This document shows positions 1-7,698 of a DNA stretch of 64,000 nucleotides, in pieces. Each line of letters opens with the position of its first letter. Within the stretch, counting starts at the first letter, position 1. A program made the translations under genes and the position numbers. The notes under the pieces were generated by a model, which made no database searches, was not told the origin of the DNA, and saw nothing but the letters and a program-made list of their open reading frames with translations. Source of the DNA: an uncultured Roseobacter sp. (GTDB taxonomy: Bacteria; Pseudomonadota; Alphaproteobacteria; Rhodobacterales; Rhodobacteraceae); contig NZ_CANKYM010000006.1 of assembly GCF_947488185.1 (NCBI RefSeq), positions 1 through 64,000 of the forward strand, written 5' to 3'.

Positions 1-10
1 GACGTGACCC

Positions 11-847
11 GTGAGCCTCTGGACGCCTGCCCTTTTTGCGCTGTTTTTGTGGTGGTTTTCCACCGGTGCGATCCTTTGGGTGGTCAAATCTGCAGATCGC
101 AACGGGTTTGCCGCCCGCAAACGCGCGGTGCTGCTGGGTCTGCCGTTCCTCGGGCTTGGCTGTCTGGGTTTCTGGGCCTCGCTGCAGGATACGTCGGCTT
201 TCGGGGCCTACATGGGCTTTGTTGCGGCTCTGGCGATCTGGGGCTGGATCGAGCTGGCGTTCCTGACCGGGATCATCACCGGGCCCAACGACCACAAACT
301 GCCTGAGAATGTCCCGGAATGGGAGCGGTTTATTCGCGCCTGGGGCACGCTCGCCTACCACGAGATGCTGCTAGTTGCGACGCTCATTGCCATGGTGCTG
401 ATCGACTGGAATCTGGGCGCCGAGAACAAATTCGCCACCTGGACCTTTGCGGTGCTGTTCTTCGCGCGTCTCTCCGCCAAGCTGAACCTGTTTTTCGGCG
501 TGCCCAAGATCAACATCGATTTCCTGCCCGGAGCGCTCGCCCATCTGCCGAGCCACTTCCGGCACCGCGCCATGAACTGGTTTTTCCCGATCTCCATCAC
601 CGCGCTGACCTTTGCCGCAGCCTGCTGGCTGGAACGGCTCTATGCCGCCGAGACCGCAGGCGCCACCGCAGGGTTCACCCTGCTGACCGCCATCACTGCC
701 TTGGCGCTTTTCGAGCACTGGATGATGGTGTTGCCGATCCCGGACGAGAAACTCTGGCGCTGGATGATGCCAACTGACGCGCCGACAAAAAATCAAAATC
801 AACCTATACCGACAGCTAAAATCAAGGGGGGACATCATGGACTTTGA
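11..847 (+). CDS. puhE: PuhE, photosynthetic complex assembly protein 2
   Basis: A 278-residue integral membrane protein of the PuhE (DUF3623-type) family, thought to help assemble the reaction centre-LH1 complex. Several hydrophobic helices are visible, for example around residues 5-25, 40-60, 110-135 and 215-235. Family-typical stretches are AYHEMLLVATL and EHWMMVLPIPDEKLWRW. The start is a GTG at the very edge of the window; a GTGA there suggests overlap with the stop of an upstream puh gene, but that gene is not visible. The C-terminus overlaps the first bases of hemA by 11 nt, so the two are probably co-translated. Assignment rests on recognised sequence and on the puhE-hemA order usual in Rhodobacteraceae clusters. 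Confidence 0.9.
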   Translation: MSLWTPALFALFLWWFSTGAILWVVKSADRNGFAARKRAVLLGLPFLGLGCLGFWASLQDTSAFGAYMGFVAALAIWGWIELAFLTGIITGPNDHKLPENVPEWERFIRAWGTLAYHEMLLVATLIAMVLIDWNLGAENKFATWTFAVLFFARLSAKLNLFFGVPKINIDFLPGALAHLPSHFRHRAMNWFFPISITALTFAAACWLERLYAAETAGATAGFTLLTAITALALFEHWMMVLPIPDEKLWRWMMPTDAPTKNQNQPIPTAKIKGGHHGL

Positions 848-2051
848 TGCACTGTTCCAGACACAGCTCGATGAGCTCAAAAACGATGGCAACTACCGCA
901 TCTTCGCGGAACTGGAGCGCAAGGCAGGGGCCTTTCCGACCGCGAAATGCCATGATGAGGACAGCCCTGATCACGTCACCGTCTGGTGCTCGAACGACTA
1001 TCTGGGCATGGGGCAGCACCCCTCTGTCATCAACGCGATGAAGGAGGCGATCGACAACTGTGGCGCTGGCGCAGGTGGCACGCGCAACATCTCGGGCACC
1101 AACCACAATCACAAACTGCTGGAGGCGGAACTGGCCGACCTGCACGGCAAGGAACAGGCGCTGCTCTTTACCTCGGGCTATGTCTCGAACTGGGCGGCGC
1201 TCAGCACGCTGGGCGCGCGGATCCCCGATTGTGTGATCCTCAGCGACGAGCTGAACCATGCCTCGATGATCGAGGGCATCCGGCATTCCCGCGCCAACAA
1301 GGTGCTGTGGCGGCATAACGACCCGGAAGACCTGGACCGCAAACTGGCCGCCCTGCCCGCCAACGCGCCAAAGATCGTGGCGTTTGAGAGCGTCTATTCC
1401 ATGGATGGCGACATCTGCCCGATGCAAGAGATCGTCGAAGTGGCCGAGAAGCATGGTGCCATGACCTATCTCGACGAGGTGCACGCGGTGGGCCTCTACG
1501 GACCGCACGGTGGTGGCATTTCGGAACGCGAAGGGCTGGCGGACCGCATCACCCTGATCGAAGGCACCCTGGGCAAGGCCTACGGCGTCGTGGGCGGCTA
1601 TATCACGGGTTCTGAGGCCCTATGCGACTTTATCCGGTCCTTTGCCTCCGGTTTCATCTTCACAACCGCCCTGCCCCCCGCTGTGGCGGCCGCCGCGCAA
1701 ACCTCGATCCGGCACCTCAAGCAGTCCGACCAAGAGCGCATTCTCCAACGCGAGCGCGTCGCTTACCTGCGCAAACGGCTGGATATGGAGGGTATCCCGC
1801 ATCTGGACAACCCCAGCCATATCATCCCCGTGATGATCAAGGACCCGGTCAAGTGCCGCATGATCGCGGACTACCTGATGCAGCAGTACGGAATCTACGT
1901 ACAGCCCATCAACTACCCGACCGTCCCGAAGGGCACCGAACGGCTGCGCTTCACTCCCTCCCCGCTGCACAGTGTCGATGATATCGAAAAACTTGTGCTC
2001 GCGCTCAAGGAGCTGTGGAAGCAATGCGCAATATCGCACGCAGTGGCCTGA
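837..2051 (+). CDS. hemA: 5-aminolevulinate synthase
   Basis: Pyridoxal-phosphate enzyme that condenses glycine with succinyl-CoA to 5-aminolevulinate, the first step of tetrapyrrole synthesis in Alphaproteobacteria. It supplies haem and bacteriochlorophyll. The 404-residue length fits the family. Visible motifs are the N-terminal CSNDYLGMGQHP, the YLDEVHAVGLYG cofactor region near residue 211 and the PLP lysine in EGTLGKAYGVVGGY (K247). The ATG overlaps the end of puhE. A copy inside a photosynthesis cluster is common in this group and usually serves bacteriochlorophyll demand; another hemA elsewhere in the genome is likely but cannot be checked. Confidence 0.97.
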   Translation: MDFDALFQTQLDELKNDGNYRIFAELERKAGAFPTAKCHDEDSPDHVTVWCSNDYLGMGQHPSVINAMKEAIDNCGAGAGGTRNISGTNHNHKLLEAELADLHGKEQALLFTSGYVSNWAALSTLGARIPDCVILSDELNHASMIEGIRHSRANKVLWRHNDPEDLDRKLAALPANAPKIVAFESVYSMDGDICPMQEIVEVAEKHGAMTYLDEVHAVGLYGPHGGGISEREGLADRITLIEGTLGKAYGVVGGYITGSEALCDFIRSFASGFIFTTALPPAVAAAAQTSIRHLKQSDQERILQRERVAYLRKRLDMEGIPHLDNPSHIIPVMIKDPVKCRMIADYLMQQYGIYVQPINYPTVPKGTERLRFTPSPLHSVDDIEKLVLALKELWKQCAISHAVA

Positions 2052-2124
2052 GCGCGCGACATTGTGACTGTTGACTCTGATCGATATCTCCTACGTTGTA
2101 CCCCAAGCAACTAAGGAGATAACG

Positions 2125-2550
2125 ATGATACGTACCTTTGCAGCCATCATAGCGATCAGCTTTGCCGCCCCGGCATTCGCCGACGGCCATTCGGCAGGTG
2201 ACGCAGCAGCTGGCGAAAAGACCTTCAACAAGTGCAAGTCCTGCCACATGATCGAGACGGATGACGGCGAGGTGATCGTCAAGGGCGGGAAGACCGGCCC
2301 GAACCTCTATGGTGTTATCGGTCGCCAAGCCGGCAGTGCTGACTTCCGCTATGGCGATGACCTGGTTGCCGCCGGAGAAGCCGGCCTCGTCTGGGATGAA
2401 ACGACCCTGGCGGAATACACAGCGGACCCCCGCGAATTCCTGCGCACCTATCTTGACGATTCCAAAGCCAAATCGCGCATGGCCTTCAAGTTGAAAAAAG
2501 GTGGCGAAGACGTTGCAGCCTACCTCGCTTCGGTAGGCCCACAGAGCTAA
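2125..2550 (+). CDS. cycA: Periplasmic cytochrome c2-type electron carrier
   Basis: A 141-residue class I c-type cytochrome with an N-terminal signal peptide (hydrophobic to about residue 19, cleavage near AFA-DGH). There is one haem site CKSCH near residue 40 and a C-terminal methionine ligand region (SRMAFKL). It resembles the cytochromes c2/c551 that return electrons to the photosynthetic reaction centre. The start was chosen at the ATG preceded by a strong AAGGAG Shine-Dalgarno; an in-frame upstream start would put extra residues before the signal peptide. It follows hemA by 73 bases and is convergent with the HD hydrolase. The symbol cycA is given by analogy with the hemA-cycA pair in related clusters. 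Confidence 0.85.
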   Translation: MIRTFAAIIAISFAAPAFADGHSAGDAAAGEKTFNKCKSCHMIETDDGEVIVKGGKTGPNLYGVIGRQAGSADFRYGDDLVAAGEAGLVWDETTLAEYTADPREFLRTYLDDSKAKSRMAFKLKKGGEDVAAYLASVGPQS

Positions 2551-2623
2551 ACCTGACGAACACACAACAAGCCGTCGCTCGTGACCCGGGCGGTGGCTAT
2601 ATTTTTGCCTGCACCTTGACGCT

Positions 2624-3301
2624 TTAATGTGAAACGGTCATCGCGTCAGGCAAAACCTCTTCCAGCAACCCATTCAGGAAATCTCGCACTTTATCGTGCC
2701 GCACCCGCGCAAGCCGCCGTCCTGTGGCGGTCTGAAAAGAACCGGTCAACGTCAACAGCTTGGTTTGGAAATGATCCATGGCAAAGGCCCGGTCATCAAG
2801 CGCCCGGCGATCTGCCCCCGGATCGAACAGGTCACAGATTGGCCGGTTCATCTGGCCCGACACATGAAAACAGCGCGCGATCCCGATATGCCCTATGGCG
2901 TCCAGCCGGTCCGCGTCCTGTAGTATCTTCGCCTCCAGCGTAGTCGGTACAATACCAGCAGAAAAGCTATGGGCCTCAATGGCATGTCTTACTTTTTCGA
3001 CATCCCCTGCGGTCCAGTTCAGGCTGTCCAGCACGCGTCCCGCCTTTTCGGCTGCCATGCTCGAAGCAGATAATCTCAACGGTGAATCCTTCGGCACGTG
3101 AACGCAATCGTGCAACAATGTCGCGGCTGTCAGGACCGACCTGTCACCGCCTTCCTCTGCCATGAGCCTTTCGGCGTTCCCCCAGACGCGCAGGAGATGC
3201 CCGACATCATGCGCTGCATCCATCGGCTCGCTGATGGTGGCCTGCAGCAAGTGTTCCGCAAGCTCTTGATAGGGTGCAAACCGGCTGGCAACCGACCTCA
3301 T
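2624..3301 (-). CDS. HD-domain phosphohydrolase
   Basis: A 225-residue HD-superfamily protein, probably a metal-dependent phosphohydrolase of unknown substrate. Metal-binding motifs are visible: HDVGHLLRVW near residue 32, LLHDCVH near 61 and DADRLDAIGHIG near 131, the layout of the YedJ-type HD proteins. The ATG overlaps the stop of the DnaA-like replicase in an ATGA, so the two genes are translationally coupled. A longer frame exists upstream, but its first 72 codons lie inside the replicase gene in another frame and do not look like protein. Whether it acts in plasmid replication (for example on nucleotides) or is cargo is not evident. Confidence 0.8.
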   Translation of the reverse strand: MRSVASRFAPYQELAEHLLQATISEPMDAAHDVGHLLRVWGNAERLMAEEGGDRSVLTAATLLHDCVHVPKDSPLRLSASSMAAEKAGRVLDSLNWTAGDVEKVRHAIEAHSFSAGIVPTTLEAKILQDADRLDAIGHIGIARCFHVSGQMNRPICDLFDPGADRRALDDRAFAMDHFQTKLLTLTGSFQTATGRRLARVRHDKVRDFLNGLLEEVLPDAMTVSH

Positions 3302-3978
3302 ACGACAATCCTGACCTCTGCCACATCGGCGTCGACATCCTGACAAGCCGCCAGCAAGCGGCGCTCCAGATGCGTCTGCACGTAGGCCGCGTGAAAGCGG
3401 GACGGAGCGCGCAGGGTCAAACGCCCCCCTGCCCTTTCCGCACGTTCCAGCGCCGCGATCCAGCTGGCATATGTGCCTGCGTCCTCGGTATGCAGGACAA
3501 GCCGCGCCAACGCCCATTCCGTACCGTTGGAGACGTCGGGGGCGGCAACGGATCCGCGTACGGGCAAGGGCACGACCTGCGGTGGCGTATCCCCCTGACC
3601 CATGCGCACTTCGAAGTCAGAACCGACGCAGGCCCATGTGACGGCAGTGTCCGCCAACAGCTGCTCGATCCCCAGCCCGTATTGCGTCACACGTCCGCGC
3701 GCGCCTTGGCGTTTCACCACCAGCCAGCCCCGGCCCCGCAGCAGTGCCATCTCCCGTTTCACGGTGCGTTCATCAACGGACCACAGCCGCGCGATTTCGC
3801 GCTGCCCCACGGCAAGCTCGTCGCGGGCCCAATTGTACCGCGCGGTGATCAGGGTCATCAGTCGGAGCGCTCTGCGCTGATCATGCTTGCCCTGCGACAG
3901 GGCAAAAGCCCCCAAAGCGGTCAACAGATCATATTTGCGTGCAGACGCCCCACGACCAACCGGTTTCGTGGAAAGCAT
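3298..3978 (-). CDS. DnaA-like plasmid replication initiator
   Basis: A 226-residue protein that matches the DnaA-like replicases of Rhodobacterales plasmids. The N-terminal half has a winged-helix/HTH segment (QREIARLWSVDERTVKREM, then LRGRGWLVVKRQG, roughly residues 58-95). The C-terminal part resembles the N-terminal domain of chromosomal DnaA (TYASWIAALERAERAGGRLTLRAPSRFHAAYV, split here only by description). It lacks the AAA+ and DNA-binding domains of real DnaA, so it is not the chromosomal initiator. It is divergent from parA across a 497-base gap that holds short repeats, the expected position of the origin. Photosynthesis plasmids with this replicase type are known from Roseobacter litoralis and Sulfitobacter guttiformis. 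Confidence 0.85.
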   Translation of the reverse strand: MLSTKPVGRGASARKYDLLTALGAFALSQGKHDQRRALRLMTLITARYNWARDELAVGQREIARLWSVDERTVKREMALLRGRGWLVVKRQGARGRVTQYGLGIEQLLADTAVTWACVGSDFEVRMGQGDTPPQVVPLPVRGSVAAPDVSNGTEWALARLVLHTEDAGTYASWIAALERAERAGGRLTLRAPSRFHAAYVQTHLERRLLAACQDVDADVAEVRIVV

Positions 3979-4191
3979 GGAACTGCCCTCATTTTATGTG
4001 ATGTACGGCCATTGGCCGGTACTGCCTCAGAAACGGGCTGATGTGTCAGCCTCTCTCGGCTCGGTCTGGAAAACCCGCCGCTTTTCAATGTGGTTCCCTG
4101 ATTTGCGTCCGATTGAACGATTCTGTCAAGCTTGAAGTAATTCGAGTGCTGGTGACACGCCTCAAATCAGAAAGAAAAACTGGTTTAAAGG

Positions 4192-4274
4192 TATTGGGGG
4201 ACGTTCAATATGTCCCCTATTTCTATAGTTTTGTCCCCCAATAGGATGTGGGGTGATAAAAACCGTCCCCCAAT
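4192..4274. repeat. Iteron-like repeats GTCCCCCAATA at the putative origin
   Basis: The 11-mer GTCCCCCAATA occurs at 4233-4243 and 4264-4274 and as its inverse complement TATTGGGGGAC at 4192-4202. A shortened variant GTCCCCTAT is at 4212-4220. Three exact copies within 83 bases in both orientations look like binding sites for the replicase (iterons or an autoregulatory operator). Confidence 0.6.
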
Positions 4275-4441
4275 ATCTCGTCCTATCACGAGGGGCAGTG
4301 TCTCCTGCAGGGAATCACCACAGTAATGCATATCCCCTTTGTACCCACGTCCCTTGTGTCTGCGGAAATCTGCTCTTGTGACCATATTCGCTTTTGCATT
4401 TTTCTCCAAATCCGCGTAAATCTGGAAAAAACAAGAATTAG

Positions 4442-4457
4442 CGTCCCCGCGGGGACA
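4442..4457. promoter_or_regulatory. Partition palindrome 1 (parS-like), upstream of parA
   Basis: Core GTCCCCGCGGGGAC at 4443-4456, a perfect 14-bp palindrome; the outermost T of the 16-mer is C here. It ends 18 bases before the parA start, suiting both centromere function and autoregulation by ParB. Confidence 0.75.
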
Positions 4458-4475
4458 TAAGAATACAGGCATTCC

Positions 4476-5780
4476 ATGTTTACACATACGGATCTGGCAC
4501 GGCTGCAGGCGCAATCTCTTAAGATGCAGGGGTTCATTCGGCAGCAGACCTATAGCCCGCAGAACGAAAAGACCCTGCGCCGCTTTTCCAGCTGGGAAGT
4601 GGCCGAGCTGATTTTCAAGGTGAACCAGTCGACTATGCGTGGACGGCTCGCGGCGGACCCTACCCTGCCCCAGGGCACCGTGGAGGCCGATGGCCGCCAG
4701 CATTGGTACAGCCTCGAAGAAATCAACGAGCTGCGCCGCCGCCTCAAGGTGAACCGCAAGTCTCTGATGCCCTATCGCCCCGTCGGCAAACGGGCGATGC
4801 GGGCGGCCATTGCGAACTTCAAAGGCGGCGCGGGAAAGTCCACTGTCGCCCTGCACTTTGCCCATGCCGCGGCCCTGGACGGCTACCGCGTACTCTGCGT
4901 CGATTTTGACCCGCAGGCGACGCTCAGCCATTCGATGGGCCTCAGCGATGTGGCCGAGGAGTACACCGTCTGGGGCATCATGGCGCGCGATCTGGCGAGC
5001 GAGACGGAACGGATGAACCGCGCCAGCCAAGGGGCGGAGAGCGGCACCGCCCTGCCCCAACGCCGCCTGCCCGCCAGCATCACCGACATGGGGCTTGCTG
5101 ACCTGCGCGCCGCGGATTTCATCAAACCGACGAACTGGCCAACCATCGATATCGTGCCCTCCTGCGCCAATGCGGCCTTTGTGGAGTTTGCCTCTGCCCA
5201 ATACCGGCACCTGAACCCCGAATGGTCGTTCTTTGCTGCTGTCTCGCGCTTTCTCGATCAGCTGCCTGCCGATGCCTACGACCTGGTGTTGTTCGACTGC
5301 CCGCCCGCCATTGGCTACCAGTCGATGAACGCGGTCTTCGCCGCCGACATGCTCTACATCCCCTCCGGTCCCGGCTACTGGGAGTACGACAGCACCACGT
5401 CCTTCATCGGTCAGCTGTCCGAGGCGCTGGAGGATCTCAGCCGTTTCAACGGGCTTGTCCCCGCGGGGACAATGAACCTGCCCAAGGTGTTTCTGGACTT
5501 GCGGTTCCTGCTCACTAGGTTCGAGCCCAACAACGACCTGCACCGCGCGATGCAGCAGGCCTTCATCAAGGTCTGGGGCGATAGGGTCGCCGAACACCCG
5601 ATTGAAATGACCCGCGCGGTGGAGCAATCGGGCCGGTTCCTGTCGTCGATCTACGAGATCGACTACCGCGACATGACACGCGAAACCTGGCGACGGGCCC
5701 GGGCGAGTTTCGATCAGGCCTACGGGGAGTTTCACAGACATCTCTGCGCGGCATGGGATCAATTGGAGGATGAGGCATGA
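4476..5780 (+). CDS. parA: ParA-type plasmid partition ATPase
   Basis: A 434-residue partition ATPase. An N-terminal winged-HTH/MerR-like segment of about 100 residues (FSSWEVAELIFKVNQSTMRG near residue 38) precedes the deviant Walker A motif FKGGAGKSTVALHFA (about 112-125), then CVDFDPQATLS and LVLFDCPPAIGYQSM. The domain plan is that of RepA/ParA proteins of low-copy Rhodobacterales replicons. It segregates plasmid copies with ParB and probably represses its own promoter. The ATG follows a partition palindrome, and a second palindrome lies inside the gene, where it encodes VPAGT (5457-5470). The stop overlaps the parB start. Confidence 0.93.
   Translation: MFTHTDLARLQAQSLKMQGFIRQQTYSPQNEKTLRRFSSWEVAELIFKVNQSTMRGRLAADPTLPQGTVEADGRQHWYSLEEINELRRRLKVNRKSLMPYRPVGKRAMRAAIANFKGGAGKSTVALHFAHAAALDGYRVLCVDFDPQATLSHSMGLSDVAEEYTVWGIMARDLASETERMNRASQGAESGTALPQRRLPASITDMGLADLRAADFIKPTNWPTIDIVPSCANAAFVEFASAQYRHLNPEWSFFAAVSRFLDQLPADAYDLVLFDCPPAIGYQSMNAVFAADMLYIPSGPGYWEYDSTTSFIGQLSEALEDLSRFNGLVPAGTMNLPKVFLDLRFLLTRFEPNNDLHRAMQQAFIKVWGDRVAEHPIEMTRAVEQSGRFLSSIYEIDYRDMTRETWRRARASFDQAYGEFHRHLCAAWDQLEDEA
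5456..5471. promoter_or_regulatory. Partition palindrome 2, inside parA
   Basis: Perfect TGTCCCCGCGGGGACA; the symmetry extends to 18 bp (5455-5472). It lies within parA and is read there as V-P-A-G-T. Confidence 0.75.
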
Positions 5781-6832
5781 GCAAGCGGCGCGTCTTTGAC
5801 ATCGACTTCGACGAGGCGGCTGTCCCCGCGGGGACAGACGAGGCCCCTGCCCGCCGTGGACCCATGGCAGCGGCGATTTCCGAGAACGCCGACGCCCTGA
5901 GCGCGCGTCAGGCTGCAGAGGCCGAGATCCGGGCCGAGAATGACCGGCTGGCTCATGAATACGTGGCGCTCAAGAAAAACGGCCAGATTGTCGGGATGGT
6001 GGCGCTGGACCAGATCACGGCAGTGAAACTGACCCGGGATCGGTCGGCGGATCGCGATCCGGAGCTGGACGAATTGAAAGCCTCCATTCTGGCCGTGGGC
6101 CTGTCTAATCCGATCCACGTAGAGGAAGTTGCCGACGGCTATGAGCTCATTCAGGGCTTTCGTCGTCTTAGCGCCTACCGCGAGCTCTTTGCCGAAACCG
6201 GTGAGGCGCGCTTTGCGCAGATCCCCGCGACGCTGCAGGCGCGCGGTGCGCAGCTCGATCACCTCTACCGGCGCATGGTGGATGAAAACCTCGTGCGGCG
6301 CGATATCTCCTTTGCGGAGATGGCGCAGCTGGCCATGTCCTATGCCAGCCGGAGCGGGCAAAGCGTGGCGTCGGCGATCGAGGCGCTCTATGCCTCTGCC
6401 GGACGGCAAAAACGCAGCTACATCCGGCATTTTGCACAGCTGCTGACGGTGCTGGGCGGGGATTTGAAGCACCCCGAGGTGATCCCCCGGGCCACGGGCT
6501 TGAGCCTGGTGAAACTGCTGGAGGAAAACCAGCGCTTTGCCGGACAGGTGCGCGCGGTGCTGAACAGCCAGTCGGATCGCGATGCCGCCCTGGAGCTCTC
6601 CTTGCTGCGCAGCGCCGTCAGTGGCGGGCAGGCTAAGCCGAAAAAGGCTAAGGCGCCGACGTCCAGATCTTCCGCCAAGACCACCATCAAACTGAACCGT
6701 CCGGAGGGGGTTGCGAAATGTACTGCGTCCTCCGGGCGGTTCGAGGTGACGCTGGATCATGACTTCGGGTCTATTGAGCCGCGTCGGCTGGAGGCTGCCG
6801 CGCGCGCGTTTCTGGACAGTCTCAAGGATTAG
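5777..6832 (+). CDS. parB: ParB-type plasmid partition protein
   Basis: A 351-residue ParB/RepB-family centromere-binding protein. The ParB N-terminal (Spo0J-like) region is recognisable at about residues 85-180: LDELKASILAVGLSNPIHV, ELIQGFRRLSAYREL, and MVDENLVRRDISFAEMAQLA. An HTH-like region and a basic alanine/lysine linker follow. It partners ParA, whose stop it overlaps by 4 nt. The N-terminus carries a partition palindrome encoding VPAGT near residue 16. The stop codon overlaps the stop of bchO, which is read from the other strand, so there is no spacer between plasmid module and photosynthesis genes. Confidence 0.92.
   Translation: MSKRRVFDIDFDEAAVPAGTDEAPARRGPMAAAISENADALSARQAAEAEIRAENDRLAHEYVALKKNGQIVGMVALDQITAVKLTRDRSADRDPELDELKASILAVGLSNPIHVEEVADGYELIQGFRRLSAYRELFAETGEARFAQIPATLQARGAQLDHLYRRMVDENLVRRDISFAEMAQLAMSYASRSGQSVASAIEALYASAGRQKRSYIRHFAQLLTVLGGDLKHPEVIPRATGLSLVKLLEENQRFAGQVRAVLNSQSDRDAALELSLLRSAVSGGQAKPKKAKAPTSRSSAKTTIKLNRPEGVAKCTASSGRFEVTLDHDFGSIEPRRLEAAARAFLDSLKD
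5821..5836. promoter_or_regulatory. Partition palindrome 3, inside parB
   Basis: Perfect TGTCCCCGCGGGGACA with an extra C/G pair outside (5820-5837). It lies within the first 20 codons of parB. Confidence 0.75.
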
Positions 6833-7692
6833 GTTTTCAGGAAATCCCTGATATGTGCCGCAACTTCTTTCGGCGCTTCTTCATGAGCGAGATGGCCGAG
6901 GCTCGGCAGATCGATCACGCGTGCGTCACGCATGCGCTTTGCCGCTTCGTGAGAAACCTTTGCCGGGACCGCGCCATCCTTGCCGCCTGCGAGGAACAGC
7001 ACCTGGCTCGCAATCTCAGGCAACGCGCGCGACAATTCGGTCAGGGACCATTGCGACATCATGAGCAATGTGGCGTCCACATGATCACGATCTGCCACCA
7101 GGCGACGGTAAAGATCCAGGCCCTCCGCGTCCAGTTCAGAGCCTGTACCCCTTATTAGAGCCTTGATCCGCGCAGGCGATCCGGAGGTGGCCGAGAACAG
7201 GCTGGCGCTGAACGGAATGGCCGCCAGCATCTTGGCGAGCGCGGGAAAGAGCACGCCAGCGATGCCGTCGAATGTGTCCAGTGCGGGATTGATCCCGGCA
7301 ATTCTGAGAGGTTGTCCCCGCGGGGACAGCATCATTTGCGACAGTCTCAACGCCAGCGCGCAACCTGCGGAATGGCCGATGATGATGTCGGGGTGCCAGT
7401 CTTCCTGATCGCAGAGCGCCTTGATGTCTTCGGCCATGGGGTTCAGTCCGCATCGATGTCTGGCCCCGAGCTGGGTGAACCCTTGCCCGGGCAAGTCGAG
7501 CGCAACGATATGATAGCTTTCCCGAAACTTGGCCATCAGCCCGCGCATGGAGTGGGTGCTGCCCCCGGCGCCGTGCAGCATCAGCATCGTCGGACCTGCG
7601 CCCGTTTCCTGAATGTGCCACCTGTGCGGTGCGGCAAGCACCTGGCGCGACAGCGCCGCATTCGGCCAATCTGGAGGGGGTGGCCAGCGCAT
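6829..7692 (-). CDS. bchO: Magnesium chelatase accessory protein BchO (alpha/beta hydrolase)
   Basis: A 287-residue alpha/beta hydrolase of the BchO family, encoded with the magnesium chelatase subunits and thought to assist Mg insertion into protoporphyrin IX; its reaction is not settled. Visible are the oxyanion strand MLMLHGAGGSTHSM (residue 36 on), the nucleophile elbow GHSAG (S108) and a C-terminal histidine in LPSLGHLAHEE. Six bases separate it from bchD upstream. A partition palindrome is embedded in the gene and contributes LSPRGQP near residue 123, a probable surface loop. The tail-to-tail overlap with parB is unusual. Confidence 0.9.
   Translation of the reverse strand: MRWPPPPDWPNAALSRQVLAAPHRWHIQETGAGPTMLMLHGAGGSTHSMRGLMAKFRESYHIVALDLPGQGFTQLGARHRCGLNPMAEDIKALCDQEDWHPDIIIGHSAGCALALRLSQMMLSPRGQPLRIAGINPALDTFDGIAGVLFPALAKMLAAIPFSASLFSATSGSPARIKALIRGTGSELDAEGLDLYRRLVADRDHVDATLLMMSQWSLTELSRALPEIASQVLFLAGGKDGAVPAKVSHEAAKRMRDARVIDLPSLGHLAHEEAPKEVAAHIRDFLKT
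7313..7328. promoter_or_regulatory. Partition palindrome 4, inside bchO
   Basis: Perfect TGTCCCCGCGGGGACA within bchO, about 480 bases beyond the end of parB. It is read on the minus strand as L-S-P-R-G-Q. Confidence 0.72.
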
Positions 7693-7698
7693 GGGCCG

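Larger units (their letters stand above)
3979..4475. other. Probable plasmid origin region between replicase and parA
   Basis: A 497-base non-coding gap between the divergent replicase and parA genes, more AT-rich than its surroundings. It contains the repeated GTCCCCCAATA elements (4192-4274) and one partition palindrome (4442-4457) ending 18 bases before the parA ATG. No open frame in it looks like protein. Position and repeats suggest oriV plus the promoters of both operons; this is inference, and no DnaA box or AT-rich 13-mer set was identified. Confidence 0.6.

Noticed and set aside
2624..3517. Longer version of the HD hydrolase frame starting at 3517
   Set aside because: The first 72 codons lie within the replicase gene in another frame and look non-coding; the ATG at 3301 is coupled to the replicase stop.
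4185..5762. Long open frame on the minus strand opposite parA
   Set aside because: It is an antisense shadow of a clear ParA gene and its sequence has no protein character.
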